Shown: positions 9,013 through 16,247 of the stretch, piece by piece
Layout: every line of letters begins with the position of its first letter
Position numbering within the stretch: position 1 is the stretch's first letter
NCBI RefSeq assembly: GCF_000013165.1
Contig: NC_007798.1
Span: forward strand, 310,001-374,000
Source of the DNA: Neorickettsia sennetsu str. Miyayama
GTDB lineage: Bacteria > Pseudomonadota > Alphaproteobacteria > Rickettsiales > Anaplasmataceae
DNA: 64,000 bases
Direction: 5' to 3'
Made by a program: the position numbers and the translations under genes
Notes under the pieces: generated by a model
Database searches by the model: none
What the model was told of the DNA's origin: nothing
The model's input: only the letters and a program-made list of their open reading frames with translations

Positions 9013-9468
9013 ATGTTGAATATGGATCAGAATTTTGTTGAAAGGCGTGTAATGGGTCAATTATGTGAGTATTGGAAAGGTATCCAAGGTGCAAATAGAG
9101 TCCCCAAGAAAACTGATGTAGATGTTGATGAGATAACTCACATAATGCCTTATTGTGTGATTGTCGATGCAAGTCAGGAGAATGGAAAATTCAAGTATAC
9201 TCTTAGTTATGTTGGATCCAAAGTGAAACAGTTTGAAGAGAGAGGGGTCTTCCATGAAACGTTTATCCAGTTTGTTTCTCCGAATACGGATACTTTCCAA
9301 GAGTACATAGATGAGGTCTTCCAGACTAAGGAACCTCTTACAGATTCTGGTGAGGTCGTTAATGGTAATCAGGAAGAAGTAAGATTTAGGCAGTGTGTTC
9401 TTCCGCTAAGTAACGATGGTAACGAAGTGAATTCTGTAATTTGCGCAATAAACTGCAAGATATACTAG
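9013..9468 (+). CDS. Small PAS-domain protein (PAS_5-like)
   Basis: A protein of about 151 residues with no other domain. The pattern LCEYWKGIQGANRVPKKTDVD followed by a DEIxxIMPYCVIVD strand and later FKYTLSYVGSKV resembles the alphaproteobacterial PAS_5 family (LLxYWxxLRGxRxxPxRxDidP), a small ligand or signal-sensing fold usually found without an output domain. The role is unknown. It may sense a ligand or act as an adaptor. A strong GGAGGGG at 9004-9010 precedes several starts (ATG 9013, TTG 9016, ATG 9022). I use the first ATG, but 9016 or 9022 have better spacing. It is a lone gene between dprA and tRNA-Glu. Confidence 0.65.
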   Translation: MLNMDQNFVERRVMGQLCEYWKGIQGANRVPKKTDVDVDEITHIMPYCVIVDASQENGKFKYTLSYVGSKVKQFEERGVFHETFIQFVSPNTDTFQEYIDEVFQTKEPLTDSGEVVNGNQEEVRFRQCVLPLSNDGNEVNSVICAINCKIY

Positions 9469-9621
9469 GCAAACAGCAGAGCGCCAACCCTTTGTCAAAG
9501 GAGTGCGAAGCAGTTACTGAAATCTTTGTTTAGTCGCGTCCTGATGTGCACAGAGCAATTACTTGTGCTGCGACGCACCTCGCGTAGAAACAAACTCTCA
9601 CTTCTATCAAAAACGCAAAAA

Positions 9622-9694
9622 TGACTCCTACGGGAATCGAACCCGTGTTTCCACCGTGAAAGGGTGATGTCCTAGACCGCTAGACGAAGGAGCC
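9622..9694 (-). tRNA. tRNA-Glu (anticodon TTC)
   Basis: A cloverleaf on the minus strand. The acceptor stem GGCTCCT pairs with AGGAGTC (one G-T pair), the anticodon loop contains TTC, and the T arm reads GGGTTCGATTCCC. It is 73 nt long with no encoded CCA. Its own promoter is likely at 9718-9746. Confidence 0.95.
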
Positions 9695-10138
9695 CGAAAA
9701 TGAAAGATATACGCTAGAGCTTAAGCCAGCGGGTTTTTATTGTCAACGGCACTGAAAAAGGGGCTTGCTATTAGATAGCGCTTCTTCTCATTAATTCGGG
9801 TTGGTCAACATGTGAAAGTTAGAAGATGGTACTCAATACATGATGCTGTTGTACTTTTTACATCTACAGCCCTAAAGAGGTACCTCAAATGCATTGTTCA
9901 TTATGAGTTAGACTGAGGTCTGGTTGTAGGGTTTTTTCTCGGATGCTTTTGTGCAATACAAAGAATCTTTTCAGAAACCGCATTATTTAATTTTATGCTT
10001 ATATCACTATTTCATCTTTAAATGGCACTTCTTCTTTTTGTGAATTTTTGATATCATTAAGTGTGCGGTAGGATAGCTTGCGAGAAAGTTTTTGTTCTGC
10101 TAGAGTCTAGAGCTTCTTATTTTTTACTCTGTTTTTCG
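9695..10138. other. Intergenic region between tRNA-Glu and def
   Basis: A 444-bp AT-rich space between a minus-strand tRNA and the plus-strand def gene. It holds the tRNA promoter and presumably the def promoter. The frame of def stays open upstream to 10061, but that part has no conserved residues. Nothing else was seen. Confidence 0.4.
9718..9746 (-). promoter_or_regulatory. Likely sigma70-type promoter of tRNA-Glu
   Basis: On the minus strand TTGACA (9741-9746) is followed after 17 bases by TAAGCT (9718-9723), 24 bases upstream of the tRNA. The -35 is perfect and the -10 is weak. Confidence 0.45.
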
Positions 10139-10699
10139 ATGGCGTTACTTGCACTAATCATAGAGCCTGACCCACTGTTGCATGAAGTTTCAGAAGCTGT
10201 GGCTGGTTTATCAGATGAAAAAAGGGTGTTTCTCGATGATATGCTGGAGACGATGTACCACTGTGGGGGTATAGGGCTGGCTGCAGTTCAAGTGGGTGTA
10301 CTTGAGAGAATTATTGTTGTTGATGTTCCTGTGGGTAAAGAGTGGCATTCAAGTCCTCTTAATCATGTAGGATACAAAAGCTCAGGAGGTCCGTACTATT
10401 TTGTTAACCCCGAAATCATAGAATTCTCACAGAACTTGGTTCCTGCCGATGAAGGATGTCTTTCACTTCCAGAACAGCATTACGAGATAATACGCCCGGA
10501 TGCGGTGGTAGTTAAATATCTGAACTATGATGGAGAAGAGTGCTTACTCAAGGCAAATGGTTGGCTGGCGCGCTGTATACAACATGAGATGGATCACCTG
10601 AATGGAAGATTATACGTGTCGCATCTGTCGAAACTAAAGCATGATCTCGCAATAAAGAAGGCAGCTGAAATAAAGAAACGGCACTCTGAAGCAGACTGA
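10139..10699 (+). CDS. def: Peptide deformylase
   Basis: Removes the formyl group from the N-terminal methionine of nascent proteins. This is a metalloenzyme of about 186 residues. All three motifs are present: [11 protein letters not shown] (GxGLAAxQ, with V in place of the following I), EGCLSLP (EGCLS, with the cysteine metal ligand) and QHEMDHLNG (HExxH). ATG 10139 ([18 protein letters not shown]) matches the usual N-terminus. An upstream frame from 10061 is rejected. The insert [15 protein letters not shown] between motifs 1 and 2 is a little longer than in E. coli. Confidence 0.95.
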
Positions 10700-10760
10700 C
10701 ACCACGCCCAGGCCTTGCCGATGCAGGACTGAAAGGACAATAAAGTAGGCAAGAGAACGG

Positions 10761-10833
10761 TGGGTGGTAACGGGCTCGAACCGCTGACCTCCTCGGTGTA
10801 AACGAGATGCTCTACCAACTGAGCTAACCACCC
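10761..10833 (-). tRNA. tRNA-Val (anticodon TAC)
   Basis: Minus-strand cloverleaf. GGGTGGT pairs perfectly with ACCACCC, the D arm is TAGCTCAGTTGGTAGAGCA, the anticodon loop TTTACAC gives TAC, and the T arm is GCGGTTCGAGCCCGT. It is 73 nt long and the CCA is not encoded. Confidence 0.96.
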
Positions 10834-10843
10834 AACGATCTAC

Positions 10844-10873
10844 ATTGTATATTTTTTCTTGAGCAGATGTAAA
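10844..10873 (-). promoter_or_regulatory. Likely promoter of tRNA-Val
   Basis: On the minus strand TTTACA (10868-10873) and TACAAT (10844-10849) are separated by 18 bases. The -10 ends 10 bases before the tRNA 5' end. Each hexamer matches consensus at 5 of 6 positions. Confidence 0.6.
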
Positions 10874-11044
10874 GAAGCTGCAATCCCATCTTAAGAAATT
10901 GTATTCGGCGTTCAGTAATGGTCACCTGTATAATCAGTTAATCCAGGAGAATAGTGCCTTTACTTGGTCGTACAATACTCGTACTAATTTGAGCCTCATT
11001 TCGTATGATGATAGTATTCCACGTGTAAATTAGAGATATTAGGA

Positions 11045-12010
11045 ATGCAATCTGGTTCTTTTGTCCGTCTTAGAAGGACGCGTAGAAATAAAATTATCCG
11101 AGACTTAGTTGCTGAAACCACACTCTCCGCTTCGCAGCTCATATTACCATTGTTTGTCACAAATGGTTCAAATATTGAGTTGCAAGTGAATGAAATGCCG
11201 GGTGTGTATGCACATTCTATCGATATACTAAAAAAAATAGTAGAGAGCGCAATAACAGTTGGTGTGAGGAGTATCATGCTTTTTCCCCGGGATCCCGGGA
11301 AAAGAAGCTTTGAAGCGGAGGAAGCCTATAATCCGGAGAATTTGATCTGCCGTGCAGTGAGAGCTCTTAAAAGGGATTTCGGAGGTGACCTTGTTATTAT
11401 TACTGATATTGCGGCCGATCCTTATACAATTGATGGCCACGATGGATTTTATAGAGATGGAAAAATTCTTAATGACGAAACATTAGAACTCTTGATAAAG
11501 CAAGCTTTGGTTCAGGCTGCAGCTGGAAGCGATATGCTTGCCCCATCGGATATGATGGATGGAAGAATTTTTGCAATCAGAAATGCTCTCAATCTTGCTG
11601 AATTTGATGAGGTCCCGATTGTATCGTATTCTGCTAAATATGCTTCCAATTTCTATGCACCTTTCCGAGACGCATTGGGCTCTACGAATATCATCCTGGA
11701 CAAACGATCCTATCAAATGGATTATAGAAATTCAAAAGAAGCCATGCGAGAGATCGAAGTTGATATTAACGAGGGTGCTGACATCGTAATGATCAAACCA
11801 GCCAGTTTCTACCTTGACATAATAAAAATGGCAACGGATCGGTTTTGTGTGCCAATCTTTGCATACCAGGTAAGTGGTGAGTACAAAATGTTGGTTCAAT
11901 ATGGTGGTCTTGAAGTGTTATTGGAGTCCCTAATTGCAATAAGAAGAGCGGGCGCAGCTGGAATAGTCACGTATGCTGCTATCGAGGTTGCAAAGTACCT
12001 GCCATCTTAG
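11045..12010 (+). CDS. hemB: Delta-aminolevulinic acid dehydratase (porphobilinogen synthase)
   Basis: Condenses two 5-aminolevulinate molecules to porphobilinogen in the cytosol. It is 321 residues, normal length. The active-site lysines lie in SYSAKYASNFYAPFRDA and VMIKPASFYLDII. The metal segment reads DIAADPYTIDGHDG: the zinc-binding cysteines of the E. coli or human type are replaced by Asp/Ala, as in the magnesium-dependent proteobacterial class. The start is ATG 11045. An AGGA lies immediately before it, closer than usual. It is a lone gene upstream of the convergent yihY-type gene. Confidence 0.96.
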   Translation: MQSGSFVRLRRTRRNKIIRDLVAETTLSASQLILPLFVTNGSNIELQVNEMPGVYAHSIDILKKIVESAITVGVRSIMLFPRDPGKRSFEAEEAYNPENLICRAVRALKRDFGGDLVIITDIAADPYTIDGHDGFYRDGKILNDETLELLIKQALVQAAAGSDMLAPSDMMDGRIFAIRNALNLAEFDEVPIVSYSAKYASNFYAPFRDALGSTNIILDKRSYQMDYRNSKEAMREIEVDINEGADIVMIKPASFYLDIIKMATDRFCVPIFAYQVSGEYKMLVQYGGLEVLLESLIAIRRAGAAGIVTYAAIEVAKYLPS

Positions 12011-12165
12011 GCATCTTTTTGGTTTATTTAGTTCCAATTATTTTGGAACCAAAGAGTAAATTGATCAGAAGCTATTGTATGTGAAAGCCTTCCTATGACT
12101 TATCTCTCCTTTCGGGTTGCTGCATCGTTCGTTTATTAAAACCAAAGTGCAAGCGAAAAGACCAC

Positions 12166-12181
12166 CCTGATATGCATCAGG
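12166..12181 (-). terminator. Possible terminator of the yihY-type gene
   Basis: CCTGAT-ATGC-ATCAGG forms a 6-bp perfect stem with a 4-base loop. Read on the minus strand it lies about 30 bases after the stop and is followed by GTGGTCTTTTCG. The T run is short. Confidence 0.3.
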
Positions 12182-12212
12182 TAGGATTGTTTCATTTGAG
12201 AATGGAGCTTTT

Positions 12213-13052
12213 CTATTTCTGGCTAATTCGTTTATTTAAAGCATTGATCTCTGCCCCGTATATGAAACACAGGTTGAGCAAGTAAAAATACAACATAACC
12301 ACGATTATCCCTGCAATGCTCCCGTAAATTATGTTCATCTGGGCGAAAGAATGTAAGTAGAACGAAAACGCAATCGAGGTAAGAATCCACAGAGAGACCA
12401 CCATTATACTTCCAGGAACAACATCAGTGAACTTTTGCTTTTCCTTTGGGAAGAAAATATACAGGGCCGATACAAAACAGAAGATACAGCAGGTTGTCAC
12501 GGTGCTGTAAGGTAACCAACTTGGTCTTTTTAGTAAATGAAGAAAAGATACATTCTTTGTTAAGAGCGGATATACCGTTGGGAAGAGAAGAAAAATAAGT
12601 ATGATAATGGAAATCAAAAGGAATTGTATGACGCTTACAAAACGCCTTAGTATGTACTCTGAAACCAGAGTTTCAGTTCCAAAATTGTATGCTTTGTTTA
12701 CTGCTGCCTTTAATCCTTCCACAATGGAGGAGGCCGTCCATATTGCACCAAGAATGGTAAGCGTCAGAAGACCATGTGTAGGACCCTCAAGAATCTCCTT
12801 GATATATGGCATTATGCCTTCGATGATGTTCTCTGGTACGTTCTCTATGAAAACCGACAGCAATTTTCTTGTTATCTCATATGAAGAAGCTCCTACTATG
12901 TTTGCTGTGTAGCCCGCTACAGCAGTGAAGAAAAATAGAAATGGAAAAATCGATAGAAGCAGCAAAAAAGACAGGTATCCCGCATACTCTGAGCCACCAT
13001 GATACAACATGTTGTACAACGAGATTTTTAGTACTGCAAAAGTTCGCTTCAT
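12213..13052 (-). CDS. YihY/UPF0761-family inner-membrane protein
   Basis: A 279-residue polytopic membrane protein of the YihY/BrkB family, once misnamed ribonuclease BN. At least six hydrophobic segments are visible. The family signatures are ALTILGAIWTASSIVEGLKAAVNKAYN in variant form (WTASSIVEGLKAAVNKAY) and the C-terminal IIYGSIAGIIVVMLYFYL followed by IYGAEINALNKR. The molecular function of the family is not settled. Transport and envelope roles have been proposed. The start is ATG 13052. It is divergent from the atp operon. Confidence 0.88.
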   Translation of the reverse strand: MKRTFAVLKISLYNMLYHGGSEYAGYLSFLLLLSIFPFLFFFTAVAGYTANIVGASSYEITRKLLSVFIENVPENIIEGIMPYIKEILEGPTHGLLTLTILGAIWTASSIVEGLKAAVNKAYNFGTETLVSEYILRRFVSVIQFLLISIIILIFLLFPTVYPLLTKNVSFLHLLKRPSWLPYSTVTTCCIFCFVSALYIFFPKEKQKFTDVVPGSIMVVSLWILTSIAFSFYLHSFAQMNIIYGSIAGIIVVMLYFYLLNLCFIYGAEINALNKRISQK

Positions 13053-13117
13053 TTTTTATGAGCTTTGTAATTTCGCAAGCGATAAGTATCAATACTAGCC
13101 ATATTATTTGACATTTC

Positions 13118-13123
13118 TATAAT
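13118..13123 (+). promoter_or_regulatory. Possible -10 element of the atp operon
   Basis: A perfect TATAAT lies 38 bases upstream of the atpB ATG. No good -35 lies 16-18 bases further up. A TTGACA at 13108-13113 is too close to pair with it. Confidence 0.35.
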
Positions 13124-13161
13124 TGTGAAAGAACATCCGATTGTGAGAGCTGTACTGCTGT

Positions 13162-13893
13162 ATGAGTCCTTTAAAGCAATTTGAGATTTTTCCCTTAATT
13201 CGTCTTCCAGAATTTTTCGGTTGGGATATCAATTTTACTAACTCCTCATTGTATATGGTGCTTACGGTTGTATTCGCCTCCCTTTTTCTTTTTGCTGGTG
13301 TTTTCAGAGGTAAGGTGATACCAGGACCAATGCAATCTTTTGTTGAGATAGTATGTAGTTTTGTGTTGGGAATCATTAAGGGTAGTTGTGGAAAGGCCGG
13401 TTCGGACTATTTCCCTTTGATTCTGTCAGTGTTCTTGTATGTTCTGTTTGCAAACCTTGTTGGAATGTTACCGCTTCCTATGAGCTTCACAGTGACAAGT
13501 CATATAGTTGTGACACTTGCACTTGCAATGGTCGTCTTTATTTTTGTGACTCTCATTGGGTTGAAAAAGCAAGGCATGGGTTTCTTTGCCATGTTCCTTC
13601 CTGATGGAACGCCTAATTGGATAGCTCCACTAATGATATTTCTTGAGGTGTGCACCTATCTCTTTAGGCCAATTAGCCTTGCTATTCGACTAACTGCGAA
13701 TATGATTGCTGGTCACACAATACTTAAGGTCATTGCTGGGTTTGTATATCCAACCTCTTTGTTGATAAGCCCTTTATCTTTTTTGTTTGTGGTGGTACTA
13801 ATAGTGTTCGAAGTGTTCATAGCTATGTTGCAGGCGTATATTTTTGTTATGTTGACCTGCGTCTATTTGAATGATTCACTGTTCAAACACTAA
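13162..13893 (+). CDS. atpB: ATP synthase Fo subunit a
   Basis: Membrane subunit that forms the proton half-channels against the c-ring, 243 residues. It starts FEIFPLIRLPEF like other alphaproteobacterial subunits. The essential arginine lies in the helix SLAIRLTANMIAGHTILKVI, and the last helix reads VFEVFIAMLQAYIFVMLTCVYL. First gene of the Fo operon atpB-atpE-atpF'-atpF-cyaY. The F1 genes are not in the window, as is usual in Rickettsiales, where ATP synthase genes are split between loci. Confidence 0.97.
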   Translation: MSPLKQFEIFPLIRLPEFFGWDINFTNSSLYMVLTVVFASLFLFAGVFRGKVIPGPMQSFVEIVCSFVLGIIKGSCGKAGSDYFPLILSVFLYVLFANLVGMLPLPMSFTVTSHIVVTLALAMVVFIFVTLIGLKKQGMGFFAMFLPDGTPNWIAPLMIFLEVCTYLFRPISLAIRLTANMIAGHTILKVIAGFVYPTSLLISPLSFLFVVVLIVFEVFIAMLQAYIFVMLTCVYLNDSLFKH

Positions 13894-13915
13894 CATGGTT
13901 ATTTTATAAGGGTAT

Positions 13916-14143
13916 ATGGAGTTAGAAGGTCTAAAATTTTTGGGAATTGGTCTCTCTGTCGTTGGTATGTTGGGGGCTGCTATAGGAGTGAGTAACATAT
14001 TCTCCATGATGCTTAATGGCATTGCTAGAAACCCTGAGTCCGAAGAAAAATTGAAGAAGTATGTCTATGCAGGTGCCGCTTTGACGGAAGCAATGGGGCT
14101 TTTCTCATTCGTTTTAGCATTACTACTGATTTTTGTTGCGTAG
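13916..14143 (+). CDS. atpE: ATP synthase Fo subunit c
   Basis: Rotor-ring proteolipid of 75 residues: two hydrophobic helices joined by the polar loop [10 protein letters not shown]. The proton-carrying acid is the glutamate in [11 protein letters not shown] (helix 2). An AAGGG lies just upstream of ATG 13916. The stop is immediately followed by the ATG of atpF'. Confidence 0.97.
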   Translation: MELEGLKFLGIGLSVVGMLGAAIGVSNIFSMMLNGIARNPESEEKLKKYVYAGAALTEAMGLFSFVLALLLIFVA

Positions 14144-14674
14144 ATGCCTCAGTTTGATATATCTACCTATTTTGGGCAGATATTTTGGTTTTGTATTTCC
14201 TTTCTATTTTTATACTGCTTCGTCAGGTTCATCTTTGTTCCTAAGTTTAATGCTCTGCTAAATGTGCGGGCTTCTGTGTTGAAGGAGAATCGCAAGTTAA
14301 TAGCTAAAATGAAAGAGGATCTGGAGCATTTGGAGAGCGTGTGGAATGCTGCCCTCTCGGATGCCCGCTTTGCTGCTGAAAATATCCTTCGTGATGCAGT
14401 TATCTCTGTTGAAGAATTGAGAGGTGGTGTTGCCGAGCGCTTAGCTGTTTTAAATAGTGAGTTAAGAGAGGAGAATAAGGTCCTAATTGACGCTTTTTTT
14501 GCTCAGAAGTTGCTTGAGCTTGAAGAATTATTTGTGAAGTTAGTGGAAGACTATTATGTAGTAATCTATACTCCGTTTGTGGTTGGTTCTGGCGGTGTTC
14601 ACGTTGAATCTGTGCGTAAAAAAGCGCTGGAGGATTTTGCTTGTCTTTATGAGAGATTAAGGGGATGTCGGTAG
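14144..14674 (+). CDS. atpG: ATP synthase Fo subunit b'
   Basis: One of two different b-type stator subunits (b and b'), as in other alphaproteobacteria. It has 176 residues. An N-terminal membrane helix (FGQIFWFCISFLFLYCFVRF) is followed by FVPKFNALLNVRASVLKENRKL and a long charged helix that forms the peripheral stalk. Position directly after atpE and before atpF supports b'. The start is ATG 14144, abutting the atpE stop. The C-terminal part from about residue 125 is divergent. Confidence 0.88.
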   Translation: MPQFDISTYFGQIFWFCISFLFLYCFVRFIFVPKFNALLNVRASVLKENRKLIAKMKEDLEHLESVWNAALSDARFAAENILRDAVISVEELRGGVAERLAVLNSELREENKVLIDAFFAQKLLELEELFVKLVEDYYVVIYTPFVVGSGGVHVESVRKKALEDFACLYERLRGCR

Positions 14675-15159
14675 AAAGTGTAGTCATAGGTTTCGCGTTT
14701 TTTACTGCGTTTGGTGTCCTTGCTAAACCTGTTTTTAGCGTATTTATGCGCTCCCTTGCAGGTCATTCGGGTAAAATAGAGGATGAAATGTCCTTGGTTG
14801 AAAAAGAGCTTTTGAAAACCAAAAATTTGCTTGCGACCGCAATGAGGCGTAATTCGTGTCTTAATAATGAAGTAGAGCGAATTATCACTGATGCGAAAGC
14901 CCGTGCCGCAGAGGTATATGAAGAGGGTAAATGTAAAGCAGAAGAGGATTTGTCAATTGCAATTGATAGGCTGCGCGCTCGTATTAAGAGAGATAACCGA
15001 GATCTCATGATGAATGTGAAGCTCTCAGTATTGGAGGGAGTATTCGAATGTTTGGCTGGGTTTGGCGGGAAATCGCTTGAGAAAGCAGCGCATGAAGCGC
15101 TGGTGTTACATATGGCCGAGAGGCTTTCCATGGATCTTTCTCCACGCAATGAACAGTGA
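14665..15159 (+). CDS. atpF: ATP synthase Fo subunit b
   Basis: Stator stalk subunit of 164 residues with one short N-terminal hydrophobic helix (VVIGFAFFTAFGVLAKPVFSVF) and a long charged coiled-coil region rich in Glu, Lys and Arg. Conservation is low, as usual for subunit b, so the call leans on position and architecture. Its start overlaps the end of atpF' by 10 bp, with GGGG just upstream of ATG 14665. Its own end overlaps the frataxin gene by 11 bp, so all five genes are probably translated from one messenger. Confidence 0.87.
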   Translation: MSVESVVIGFAFFTAFGVLAKPVFSVFMRSLAGHSGKIEDEMSLVEKELLKTKNLLATAMRRNSCLNNEVERIITDAKARAAEVYEEGKCKAEEDLSIAIDRLRARIKRDNRDLMMNVKLSVLEGVFECLAGFGGKSLEKAAHEALVLHMAERLSMDLSPRNEQ

Positions 15160-15439
15160 AATTCATTTTGCCAAACTTTCCGCAGTTGTTTTTGATGAAA
15201 TAGTGGCGCTTGCTGGACGGTCTCCCCTTTGTGATGAATATGATTGCAACGAGGGGGTAGTTGAGTTGTTTCTTCGCCAGGGTGCGTTCTTGATTGTTGG
15301 GAAGGCAGATCTTGGTGAGATATGGGTATCCAGCTTAGCTATAGGGGCTGAGCGCTTTTATCTAGATGATGGAAAGCGCTTTGTCAATAAAAGTGGGGAA
15401 GAGATAGTTAGCTGGATTAAGAAAATTCTTCAACTTTAG
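15149..15439 (+). CDS. cyaY: Frataxin/CyaY iron-donor protein
   Basis: A 96-residue frataxin homologue, which supplies or regulates iron for Fe-S cluster assembly and possibly haem. Family pattern: an acidic first helix region (FDEIVALAGRSPLCDEYDCN), then GVVELFL, FLIVGKADLGEIWVSS (the conserved xIWxSS), GAERFYLDDGKRFV and the C-terminal helix GEEIVSWIKKIL. The acidic surface is less dense than in E. coli CyaY. I take ATG 15149. A frame open from 15062 lies inside atpF and is unconserved. The 11-bp overlap with atpF makes it the last gene of the Fo operon, an unusual partner for frataxin. Called from pattern recognition. A profile search would settle it. Confidence 0.8.
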   Translation: MNSEIHFAKLSAVVFDEIVALAGRSPLCDEYDCNEGVVELFLRQGAFLIVGKADLGEIWVSSLAIGAERFYLDDGKRFVNKSGEEIVSWIKKILQL

Positions 15440-15574
15440 CGATTCTGATTTGGCTGTGCTGGATATAACGTTGCTATATACTGTAAGAGTACAAGCTTGG
15501 TAAAAGCTCTACAATTACTGTTCTGCTCCAATTTAGCAGAATATCCCAGCAAACATAGTTAAAGAACAAATTAA

Positions 15575-15591
15575 CTTTCCGAGAAGGAAAG
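15575..15591 (-). terminator. Possible terminator of ribH
   Basis: CTTTCC-GAGAA-GGAAAG, a 6-bp perfect stem. On the minus strand it begins 5 bases after the ribH stop and is followed by TTAATTTGTTCTTT. Confidence 0.35.
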
Positions 15592-15596
15592 AGTAC

Positions 15597-16046
15597 TTAC
15601 AGATCTGTATCTTCAAAGAAATCTTCTTCTGACAGTGTTGGACTTCTTTCTTTTAGCTTGATCATTGCCATGCAGGCATTTACAGCTGCAATTCCATAAG
15701 AAACAGATCTCTCATTTGCTTGCTCCATGTTATTTGCTGTTATAACGCCGAAGCCTATGGCAAGGTTATTCTTGATGGCGACATCCATAATCCCACGACA
15801 GGCCGCGGACGAAACATAATCGAAATGTGGGGTACCAGATTTAACGATGCATCCTAAGATGACGTAACCAGCAAAATCTTTAGAATGTAAAATGTTAAGT
15901 GCGGTAGGCAACTCAAATGCGCCCGGTACATAAACTGACTTGCAAGCTACCCCCTGTTGTTTAAGATGTTTTGCTGCAGTTTTATATAACACCTTGCAGA
16001 TATTAGGGTTGACCTTACTGCAAATTACTAGGACCTTTTTTTGCAT
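15597..16046 (-). CDS. ribH: 6,7-dimethyl-8-ribityllumazine synthase
   Basis: Penultimate enzyme of riboflavin synthesis, condensing the ribityl-aminouracil with dihydroxybutanone phosphate. It often forms 60-mer or decameric shells. 149 residues. Motifs: VPGAFELPTAL (substrate loop), ILGCIVKSGTPHFDYV (normally GxVIxGxTxHFE/DxV, with the catalytic histidine) and GFGVITANNMEQANERS (GVLTxxxxxQAxxR). The start is ATG 16046. It lies between the convergent atp operon and yidC on the same strand. Confidence 0.95.
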   Translation of the reverse strand: MQKKVLVICSKVNPNICKVLYKTAAKHLKQQGVACKSVYVPGAFELPTALNILHSKDFAGYVILGCIVKSGTPHFDYVSSAACRGIMDVAIKNNLAIGFGVITANNMEQANERSVSYGIAAVNACMAMIKLKERSPTLSEEDFFEDTDL

Positions 16047-16224
16047 TGCTTAATTAATACAGAAAACCGAGTGATTCTAGCATCGGTCGGCTGTAAAAAA
16101 AAGTGAAGTAACTTCCAATAGAAAGTGGAGGAATAAACATCAAAAACACCGTAAGGGGAAAGTAATCTTATAACAAGGTAGGCAACGCTAACGTGTTTAT
16201 TAGAGATCCATAATGTTAAAATTG

Positions 16225-16247
16225 ACTCAAGGGAGGCTTTCTTGAGT
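16225..16247 (-). terminator. Hairpin at the end of yidC
   Basis: ACTCAAG (16225-16231) and CTTGAGT (16241-16247) form a 7-bp perfect stem around a 9-base loop that overlaps the yidC stop. On the minus strand it is followed by CAATTTTAAC, and on the plus strand by TTTTGTC. Weak in either direction. Confidence 0.25.

Noticed and set aside
12031-12049. Hairpin GTTCCAA-TTATT-TTGGAAC after hemB as terminator
   Set aside because: No T run follows on either strand and the stem is AT-rich; not convincing.
12213-13052. Ribonuclease BN, from older family labels
   Set aside because: The protein is a polytopic membrane protein of the YihY family, and the nuclease activity belongs to a different protein.
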